Shown: piece after piece, positions 19,239 through 25,626 of the stretch
Layout: the number at the start of each line of letters is the position of its first letter
Numbering within the stretch: position 1 is the stretch's first letter
Assembly: GCA_017428055.1 (NCBI GenBank)
Contig: JAFRRN010000062.1
Span: 1 to 64,000 of the forward strand
DNA: 64,000 nt
Direction of reading: 5' to 3'
From: Prevotella sp.
GTDB lineage: Bacteria; Bacteroidota; Bacteroidia; Bacteroidales; Bacteroidaceae
Notes under the pieces: model-generated
What the model was told of the DNA's origin: nothing
What the model saw: only the letters and a program-made list of their open reading frames with translations
The model's database searches: none
Translations under genes and position numbers: made by a program

Positions 19239-21938
19239 TTAGTCCTTTTTCTTCGCATCTAAATGGTAAGCGAAACTGATTCCGACATAGTGATGATGGA
19301 AGTCCTGCCAAGTGGAAGAGTGCTGGTATGCAGTCTGATTGCTCCAGAATTCGTCCTCGTTGTTGAGTATGTCTTCAAACTTCAAAGTGAGTCGGGCCTT
19401 GTTCTTGAGGATTTTCCAAGTAATATTGGCATCCCAGAGCAACATGTTCTTGTTCATCGACTGGGCAGCGTAGCCACGGCGGGTTGTCTCGGTGATTGTT
19501 GACTCGAACACGAAGTTTCTCCAAGTCGCCTCAGCTTCAAGGCCGAAGTTGTTGTCCCAAAGCGTAGTGTTCTGCTCGGGCGAGGCGGTATAACGGATAC
19601 GGTCGGCCTCAATTTCTGCAAACACAGAGGCTTTGAGCCAGTTTCTGTCGAAAGAAAATGTGAGCTTGTCCTTGGGGTAGAAGTTGTTTTGCCGATTCAA
19701 GATGCGTTCGGGTTGAGTAGGTAACAGTGTCAGGTAACCATAGCGTTGTTCGGTTTTAAGACGAAACTCGTTTTCCAAACGGAACATATCGCCCAGTCCT
19801 TGGTCGTAGTTCAGGCGGAAGTTCCAGGTGTGGCTCCCCCGAATGTTTTCGGGTCGGCTGACATAGACGGCTGTCGCCGGGTCGTATCTGAGTGCAGTCG
19901 TGAGGTCGTGGTCGATGTCCTGATAACCGATGCTGGCACTGAATGAGGTCTGGCTTCGGGCAAGTACCATGTTGTATGTTAGCTTGACGTCGTGGATGTG
20001 CGAGTCTCGCAAGTCGGGGTTACCCTCGGTGATGAAAAGTGGGTTCGTAAGGTCGCGGTAGCCGATAGTCTCAATGATTTTTGGCTGCGAGGTACGGAAG
20101 CTGTAGTTCAGTTCTAAGCCGATTGTCTTGCTGATTTTCCAAATGGCACGGAGCGAAGGGTCGATGAGAAAACTGTGGCGCATGGCGGCAGTGTCGAGCA
20201 TTCCGCGCTGGTAGTCTTGGCTTTCGCGCAGCCATTTCGCCGTAAGGCTGGGCATCAACTGAATGGGGGCAAGATTAATGGTGGAGCCAAATTTCAGGCT
20301 GTGTGTCTGATTGCTGTAGTGGTCGCTATAGCTGTTGGCCATGTCCACCAGTCCATCGGTCAGGAAATCTTGGTCTGTGCGATTCCTGTCGGTCTGGAAC
20401 ATGTATTGCACCTGAATCATCATTTTCTTGGTGAGCCATCGGGCGTGATGCAACTCAGCGCCCATTGAGAACTGGCTGCTTGGCGAGGTGGAGTACTGGT
20501 TTAACTGTGAAGAAAGGATAGACGAAGTATGCGAGGTAATGGTGCGGTCGTTCCATCGTTCTGACTTGCTGTCGGTATAGTTCAACGTGATGCTGGCACC
20601 GAGTGCCCCGTCTTTGATGTAATGCTCCCAGCCAGCCTTCGTATAGAGATGGGTTGCGTGACCTTCGCTCCTTGAATTGATATATTGTGAGAGCGTGGGC
20701 TGATAGTTGCCCATGACAGTCTGTTCTTCCTGCTCTGTTTCCTCTCTGCCATGAGAGCGGGTACGCTTGTAATCGACGCTGGCAGTAAGGGAGAAAGTGT
20801 TCAGTGAGTCTTTTGCCCATCGTAGGTCAGCATTGATGGTGGGGCTTAACTCATGGTTACGGTTATACGAAGTGCTGGAAATGCGACTGGCAGCGGTATT
20901 CGGAAAGAAATTCTCCGTCTCGGTGTGCGACGTGCGCCAATTGTCGTCATGCGCCAGTCCGCCACTGAAACTGTATTGGCTTTTCAGCTCCTGTGTGCCA
21001 GACTGCTGTTTCCATTTGTGCTGATAGCCAGCCGATGCTCCTTGCTCTTGTCCAAAGCCATTGCCCCACATACTCATGCTCCGCCCCATGTAATGGCGAT
21101 GACGCTTGCCCAAATTATTGGCATCGGCAAAGACCAGTACGGGGTCGGTCTTCGACAAACGGTTCATTGTCAGTTCGCCCTCATAGTAGTCGGGGGTCTG
21201 GTAGCCTGCCTTCACGTCGCCATACCATCGGTCGAGGAATCCGGGCTTGATATTGAGGTCAAGTACCATGTCTTGGGTACCGTCGTCCTTGCCAGTGCGC
21301 TCGCTGAATTCCGAAGCCTTGTTATAAGCCTTGATGTCCTGCACAGCCTCGGCGGGCAACTGTTTCATCAGCGCATCACCGCCCAACATACTCTCGCCGT
21401 CCATCGTCAGGCGGATGGGCTTGCCGTTCCACGACATCTTTCCCTCTTGGTCAACTTCCACGCCAGGCAACTTCCTGATGAGTTCGTCGAGTCTCGCTCC
21501 CTCCTGCAAGTGGAAAGCCTCGGGGTGGAAGACAATCGTATCGCCTCGCACGGTGAAGCGTCGTGCCCGGCCTGTCACCTCCACCATCTTCAGCATCTGC
21601 GGCGACATCTTCAGTTCTATCGTCCCGATGTCGAGCGTGTCTTTGCGGCTGTCGCTGAAGGCAAGCACGGGCTTCGTCTTGTTGTAATATCCCAGCATCG
21701 ATACCTCTATGTTCCCTCGTCCGTCGGCAAAGAAAGTGAAAACCCCCAAAGAGTCGGCCTTGCTGTTCATTATCGAATAGCCGTAGTCGCCCATCCTTTG
21801 GGTGTATTTCACCGAGGCTTCTGCCAGCGGTTCCTTCGTATCAGAATCTACCACGCGGCCACGGATGATGTCAGCATTGACAGTTTGTGTTCCCAGTATG
21901 AATGTGAGCAGTGCTGTGATGATGGCTTTCTTGTTCAT
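19239..21938 (-). CDS. Outer membrane beta-barrel protein with carboxypeptidase-regulatory-like domain
   Basis: An 899-residue protein with a signal peptide (ending V-N-A), then a CarboxypepD-regulatory-like domain (I-R-G-R-V-V-D-S-D-T-K-E-P-L, residues about 24-110). A plug-like segment follows (V-R-G-D-T-I-V-F-H and L-P-G-V-E-V-D-Q-E-G-K). The rest is a long beta-barrel with alternating aromatic residues to the C-terminus. It belongs to the outer-membrane beta-barrel family related to TonB-dependent receptors, which import or export unknown ligands. No SusD partner is adjacent, so a glycan-PUL role is unlikely. It is transcribed alone from the promoter at 22331-22338 through a leader of about 385 bases holding the structured element at 22041-22204. 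Confidence 0.85.
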   Translation of the reverse strand: MNKKAIITALLTFILGTQTVNADIIRGRVVDSDTKEPLAEASVKYTQRMGDYGYSIMNSKADSLGVFTFFADGRGNIEVSMLGYYNKTKPVLAFSDSRKDTLDIGTIELKMSPQMLKMVEVTGRARRFTVRGDTIVFHPEAFHLQEGARLDELIRKLPGVEVDQEGKMSWNGKPIRLTMDGESMLGGDALMKQLPAEAVQDIKAYNKASEFSERTGKDDGTQDMVLDLNIKPGFLDRWYGDVKAGYQTPDYYEGELTMNRLSKTDPVLVFADANNLGKRHRHYMGRSMSMWGNGFGQEQGASAGYQHKWKQQSGTQELKSQYSFSGGLAHDDNWRTSHTETENFFPNTAASRISSTSYNRNHELSPTINADLRWAKDSLNTFSLTASVDYKRTRSHGREETEQEEQTVMGNYQPTLSQYINSRSEGHATHLYTKAGWEHYIKDGALGASITLNYTDSKSERWNDRTITSHTSSILSSQLNQYSTSPSSQFSMGAELHHARWLTKKMMIQVQYMFQTDRNRTDQDFLTDGLVDMANSYSDHYSNQTHSLKFGSTINLAPIQLMPSLTAKWLRESQDYQRGMLDTAAMRHSFLIDPSLRAIWKISKTIGLELNYSFRTSQPKIIETIGYRDLTNPLFITEGNPDLRDSHIHDVKLTYNMVLARSQTSFSASIGYQDIDHDLTTALRYDPATAVYVSRPENIRGSHTWNFRLNYDQGLGDMFRLENEFRLKTEQRYGYLTLLPTQPERILNRQNNFYPKDKLTFSFDRNWLKASVFAEIEADRIRYTASPEQNTTLWDNNFGLEAEATWRNFVFESTITETTRRGYAAQSMNKNMLLWDANITWKILKNKARLTLKFEDILNNEDEFWSNQTAYQHSSTWQDFHHHYVGISFAYHLDAKKKD

Positions 21939-22040
21939 TGTTACGATTTCTATTGTTGGTACTTACTATTATTATATACACCATTCATGCGGAAATGTGA
22001 CATTCAAGGGCGTTAATTCTTCTTAATTGGACAAAGAAAT

Positions 22041-22204
22041 GGCGTAAGTCTGATTCTGCATCGGTTTCTGAGGCATCGCCAAACGCCTTACGCCCAGATA
22101 CAAGTATCAGCCCACGCCATCTTGCGTGAGCATCAACTTCTATCATCCTTGGGCGTTCCTTGTTTGGCGAATTTCAGAAACCAAGAATCAAAAAGTCAAC
22201 GCTT
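22041..22204 (-). promoter_or_regulatory. Long structured leader with alternative pairing (candidate cis-RNA)
   Basis: A series of coaxial inverted repeats surrounds the loop 22118-22123. The pairs are 22110-22117 with 22124-22131, 22097-22105 with 22136-22144 (8 of 9), 22090-22095 with 22151-22156, 22077-22084 with 22162-22169, 22063-22071 with 22174-22182 (9 of 9) and 22052-22056 with 22185-22189. A competing pair, ggcgtaag 22041-22048 with cttacgcc 22087-22094, cannot coexist with the third helix. The innermost stem has a C-A mismatch on the + strand that becomes a G.U wobble in minus-strand RNA, which favours the minus orientation, the sense of the downstream barrel gene. Symmetric tgat/tgat internal loops separate two of the helices. 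I do not recognise it as a known riboswitch; a palindromic mobile element is the main alternative. Confidence 0.6.
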
Positions 22205-22330
22205 CCTTATGTCGTTTTATGTCTGTCGGTCTAATTTCCGGGCAAAGCTCGCCGCCTGGTAACTTTTCCGCTCATGTTGTGATCTCGTTAGTGAATGTTT
22301 AACTCTTTTCTTTTGTTGTTTTAACGGGTG

Positions 22331-22338
22331 CAAAGATA
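22331..22338 (-). promoter_or_regulatory. Promoter -7 box of the outer-membrane barrel gene
   Basis: TATCTTTG on the minus strand (22338-22331) fits TAnnTTTG. A clear -33 TTTG at the right distance is not seen. The next minus-strand start is at 21938. Confidence 0.5.
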
Positions 22339-22380
22339 CGAAATCTTTTGAAATATTGTTCGTTTTGCCACACCTATATA

Positions 22381-22842
22381 TTATGTATTATTGGAGAAAA
22401 AAGGGCGGGAAAGACACGATTCTGCCTTCCCCGCCGTAGTTGTAGTTGTAGTTTCGATGCTTACCACGGGACGTATATCGAAGAACCGTAGGCCACATGC
22501 TATCTGTTCCTCAAGCGTTGATACTTGACTGATGGCTGTCATGTTGAACACATACTTCAGCATGGGTTGGTAGAATCCCATACCAGTCATAGTATCGTGG
22601 GTGCCGGGGATGCTCAACTTGCACACCTTTGTATCGTCTTTCACCATGCCCAGCCAGTCGGTGGCGGGTGAGGGCAGGTCGTAAGCAATAAAGATGGTGT
22701 CCTGGTAATCTTCTGAGAAGATGAACGGTGAGTCGAGGGAGGTGTTTTCATCATAGACTTTCGCCAAGTCCTCTTCCTCGCAACTGTTCATTGTAGTCAT
22801 GGCCATTATGGCCATAACTATATATAAGAGATTTCTTTTCAT
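22381..22842 (-). pseudogene. Truncated PI-PLC X-domain lipoprotein
   Basis: The 153-residue product has a lipoprotein signal (T-M-N-S-C). After a linker comes the start of a phosphatidylinositol-specific phospholipase C X domain: L-S-I-P-G-T-H-D-T-M-T with the first catalytic His, and L-E-E-Q-I-A-C-G-L-R-F-F-D-I-R-P. Family members continue for more than 200 residues with the second His and the rest of the barrel. Here the frame goes into Thr repeats and ends after passing through the operon terminator at 22397-22435. A deletion has therefore joined the 5' part of the gene to the terminator. It is the last gene of the efflux operon, 38 bases after the OMF gene. Activity is unlikely. Confidence 0.7.
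22397..22435 (-). terminator. Terminator of the efflux operon
   Basis: On the minus strand ggcggggaa (22435-22427) pairs with tttcccgcc (22412-22404), including one G.U. The stem is followed by c and a run of six T (22402-22397). It overlaps the 3' end of the truncated PI-PLC frame. Confidence 0.75.
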
Positions 22843-22880
22843 AAGTTATTGATTCATCATTTATAATAAAACGCCAAAAA

Positions 22881-24302
22881 TTACTCTGCGCCGCCGCCGA
22901 GGGCAATGTAGAGGGCGATGACGGCCTGGGCACCCTTGTACATGTTGGCTGCCTCGTTGAGTTGGGCGCTGAGCAGATTCTCCTGGGCGGTGAGAACCTC
23001 GATGTAGCCGGCCTTGCCATTGTCCATCAGTTCGTGGGTGCCGGCGTAGGCATCATAGAGCACCTCCACCTGACGACGGTAGTAGGCGTGTTTCTCACGG
23101 GCTGCTTGACAATCGGCCAGTGCCTCGTTCACCTGATTACCGGCATCAATGACGGTCTGCACGTATTTTTTCTGTAGGTCTTCCTGCGTCAACTGCGAGA
23201 TTTTCAAGTTGGCTTTCAGCCTGCCACGGGCGAAGATGGGCTGGGTGAGCTGGCCGACGGCATTGAGGAGCAGCTTGGCGGGGTTGACGGTGCCGGCACT
23301 ACCGTTGTTCCATCCCAATGTGCCGTTGAGCGTGATGCTGGGGAAGAAGGCGGAACGTGCGGCCTGCATGTTGTAGAAAGCCTCCTCCATCTGGTGGTTG
23401 GCCATACGGATGTCGGGGCGCAGCTCGAGCATCGAGGCGGGTACGCCGACTTTCAGGAACCGTGTGTCGAACATGCGCTGGCCAGTGTCGCCCTGTGCAT
23501 CTGGGTGATGCAGGGCGGCACTGCCCCATTTCGCACGGTTGACGTGCTGTGGCGTGATGCCCAAGAGTCGGCAGAGGGCGTTCTCGGTAGCTTGGATGTT
23601 GCGACGTGTATCGACCATTTGTGTCTTCACGTTGAGGTATGAAGACTCCATCTGGTTGACGGCGGTCGAGTATGCCTTGCCGTTCTCCCAAAGCGATTTC
23701 TGCGTTTCTAAGGAGGTGTTCCAAAGACTGTCGGTCAGGGTCAGGATGTCCAACTGGTGGTCGAGCAATTGCAACATGTAGTATTGCTGGGCAATGGTGC
23801 TGATGAGGTTGGTGCGCACGGCCTCCTCGCCCATCTGAGCCTGTAGCAGCACAGCCTTTGCGGCGCGTTTCTTGTTGGTGATGGAGCCGAACACATCGAC
23901 ATCCATCGACAGTTGCAGTGGTAGACTATAGGTCTTTGTAGTCATGTCGTTGAATCTGGAGATCTGGCCCTGCGGGGAGAAGTAGAGCGATGGCAGGTAG
24001 GCCATCTTGGCAGCTTTCAGCGATGCCTCGCTCTTCTCCACGGCGATGCGGGCAGAGTTCAGGTCGGTGTTGTTCTCCAGCACCTGCTCGATGAGCTGTT
24101 GCAGCAGGGGGTCGGTGAAGAACTCGCGCCACGACATCTGTGCCAGGGATGCACCCCCTACGCCCCCCGATGGGTCTTCTACACCAAACAGGGCATTTGT
24201 ATCACCCCCAGGGGATGATAGGGGGGCTTCGTATTTGTCATATATGCCGCAGCCCGTAAGCGTGAGCGTAGCGGCAATGATTGGAATGATATACTTTCTC
24301 AT
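22881..24302 (-). CDS. NodT-type outer-membrane efflux lipoprotein (TolC family)
   Basis: This 473-residue outer-membrane channel forms the exit duct of the RND pump encoded upstream in the operon. A lipoprotein signal ends L-T-G-C at residue 18. Two OEP repeats follow, with long helical runs and motifs such as F-F-T-D-P-L-L-Q-Q-L-I near residue 62, N-N-T-D-L-N, P-S-L-Y-F-S-P and L-E-L-R-P-D-I-R-M-A-N-H-Q-M-E. Between the lipid anchor and the first conserved block, about 25 residues rich in Gly, Ser and Pro (S-P-G-G-D-T-N-A-L-F-G) are encoded by a C-rich inverted repeat (24151-24230) and look inserted. The gene lies 36 bases downstream of the DUF4421 gene. Confidence 0.92.
   Translation of the reverse strand: MRKYIIPIIAATLTLTGCGIYDKYEAPLSSPGGDTNALFGVEDPSGGVGGASLAQMSWREFFTDPLLQQLIEQVLENNTDLNSARIAVEKSEASLKAAKMAYLPSLYFSPQGQISRFNDMTTKTYSLPLQLSMDVDVFGSITNKKRAAKAVLLQAQMGEEAVRTNLISTIAQQYYMLQLLDHQLDILTLTDSLWNTSLETQKSLWENGKAYSTAVNQMESSYLNVKTQMVDTRRNIQATENALCRLLGITPQHVNRAKWGSAALHHPDAQGDTGQRMFDTRFLKVGVPASMLELRPDIRMANHQMEEAFYNMQAARSAFFPSITLNGTLGWNNGSAGTVNPAKLLLNAVGQLTQPIFARGRLKANLKISQLTQEDLQKKYVQTVIDAGNQVNEALADCQAAREKHAYYRRQVEVLYDAYAGTHELMDNGKAGYIEVLTAQENLLSAQLNEAANMYKGAQAVIALYIALGGGAE
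24151..24230. repeat. C/G-rich inverted repeat within the OMF gene
   Basis: CCCCCTA at 24154-24160 and TAGGGGG at 24219-24225 are inverted, with further C and G runs (cccccc 24163-24168, ccccc 24205-24209, gggg 24211-24214) between them. The reading frame is kept and the encoded peptide is unlike other OMF N-termini. Confidence 0.5.
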
Positions 24303-24338
24303 TGTTATGATAACATTTTGTTTAAACTTGTTTCATTT

Positions 24339-25310
24339 CTATATCCTCAGACCGAAGAAGGTGCGGATTCGCCATTTGATGTTATGGATGGCGAGGCTTT
24401 CCTCGTGGCCGATGTTGGTGAAGTTGAACACCATCGAAAGACCGAGAAACTTGTTGCCCCATTGGCGTACCACAGCTCCGCGCCCCGTAATGATAACCTC
24501 CGGGAAATGATAGTGTAGGGGTACGTGCATGTCGCCGAAAGTGATAGACGAGTTGCTATAGACGATGAACGTAGGCAGGGCCGATATGTGCAGCAGCCAG
24601 CCTTGGCTTGGGACATAGTTATACCCATAGCCTGCGCCGAGTCCGATGTTCGTCATCTTCAGCTGCATTTCCGGTTCCCAGTCGAGAGTGGCATGCTGCC
24701 CTTGTCCCGACGCAGCCAAGAGAAAACTTCCGGCAGATTGTCGCTGGATATAGCTCTGCGAGAATGCGGCGGGATAGGAGAAGCGACGGCTGTTGAAGAC
24801 ATAGAAGGCATTCAGGTTCAGCGTCTTCACCTTCAGCAGACCGTCGGAAAGTTCGATGCGCTCCATTCCCTCATGGTCGTGCCAGCCGGTGAAGTTGTGC
24901 GCGTCTTGGTAGATGACATCGAAGCCGAAGCGGCGGCCGTAGCTGTTGAAGTTCAACTCGAAGTCGCGGTACTTTCCCATCATCTTGGCAGGATTGAGCG
25001 CGGTACTGAGTGAAAAGCCCAGGTAGCTCAAGCGCAGGCTGACCGTCGATTTGTAGTCTGCCTTCATTTCCGAATTGAAATGAGAGTCCTGGTCGATGCC
25101 CTCGGCCTCAATCTTTGCCCCTGACACATTCATCCGGGCCGTGACAGTCCACTTCGTTGAAGGTCGCATAATATACGCCGTATCTACATCCCCCTTACGA
25201 TAGTTCACGGTCAATATGCTGTCAACACGATGAAGAATGCCCTGCGCCGATATGGGCAGACACAAACTGTTCATCACAGTGAGCAGCATGATTGATAATT
25301 GACGATTCAT
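24339..25310 (-). CDS. DUF4421 outer-membrane barrel-like protein
   Basis: A 323-residue secreted protein; the signal peptide ends I-S-A before Gln. The start at 25310 is preferred because it gives a normal signal (M-N-R-Q-L-S-I-M-L-L); an ATG 24 bases upstream is possible. The mature part has alternating hydrophobic and polar residues, many aromatic residues and repeated short strands. Blocks such as K-W-T-V-T-A-R-M-N, L-S-Y-L-G-F-S-L-S and a C-terminal R-I-R-T-F-F-G-L fit a Bacteroidales DUF4421 beta-barrel. No biochemical role is known to me. Its place between RND pump parts and the OMF suggests an accessory outer-membrane component. Confidence 0.75.
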   Translation of the reverse strand: MNRQLSIMLLTVMNSLCLPISAQGILHRVDSILTVNYRKGDVDTAYIMRPSTKWTVTARMNVSGAKIEAEGIDQDSHFNSEMKADYKSTVSLRLSYLGFSLSTALNPAKMMGKYRDFELNFNSYGRRFGFDVIYQDAHNFTGWHDHEGMERIELSDGLLKVKTLNLNAFYVFNSRRFSYPAAFSQSYIQRQSAGSFLLAASGQGQHATLDWEPEMQLKMTNIGLGAGYGYNYVPSQGWLLHISALPTFIVYSNSSITFGDMHVPLHYHFPEVIITGRGAVVRQWGNKFLGLSMVFNFTNIGHEESLAIHNIKWRIRTFFGLRI

Positions 25311-25379
25311 AGACCGTAGTGAAAGAGTTGGCATCCGTGGTGACTTCTTGCGTGGGGCGAATTGTCAAATGACCTGTTT

Positions 25380-25568
25380 TTATTCATCCCAAACAGATTG
25401 GCCAGGTTTTGACAGGAGATCGTCAAAGTCAGATACATCATCATCGTCATTTGGGTTTCCAGAATTACCTCCGTCACCGACAGGCAAGGTTACTGAATTA
25501 TCCAAGAGAGGCAGATTTTCTTTTATTTCCAGATATGCCATTTCTGGTTGCAAATATGTTTTTTTCAT
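25380..25568 (-). CDS. Small acidic peptide, 62 residues
   Basis: ATG at 25568 starts M-K-K-T-Y-L-Q-P-E-M-A-Y-L-E-I, an opening seen often in small Bacteroidales peptides of unknown role. The rest is L-P-L-L-D-N-S, then a Gly/Asn/Asp-rich linker with D-D-D-D-V-S-D-F-D-D and the end S-V-W-D-E. There is no secretion signal, no Cys and no membrane segment. A longer frame starting 48 bases upstream is less convincing. It lies in the efflux operon between the methionine-rich secreted protein (58-base gap) and DUF4421 (69-base gap). It could be a precursor peptide, a small partner of the neighbouring protein, or a regulator; nothing in the sequence decides. Confidence 0.6.
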   Translation of the reverse strand: MKKTYLQPEMAYLEIKENLPLLDNSVTLPVGDGGNSGNPNDDDDVSDFDDLLSKPGQSVWDE

Positions 25569-25626
25569 TTTCGTCCTAAATTTTTGTGGGGGGCAAACCG
25601 CAGGGTATGCCCCCACTTTCTATTGT

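Noticed and set aside
20853-22016. A 387-codon plus-strand frame opposite the outer-membrane barrel gene
   Set aside because: It runs antisense through a clear signal-peptide and barrel protein and into its leader, with no family features.
22041-22330. Cobalamin or other known riboswitch before an outer-membrane receptor
   Set aside because: No B12-box-like gccactg or TPP-type ctgaga signature at the right places; the pairing pattern is a single long rod with a competitor.
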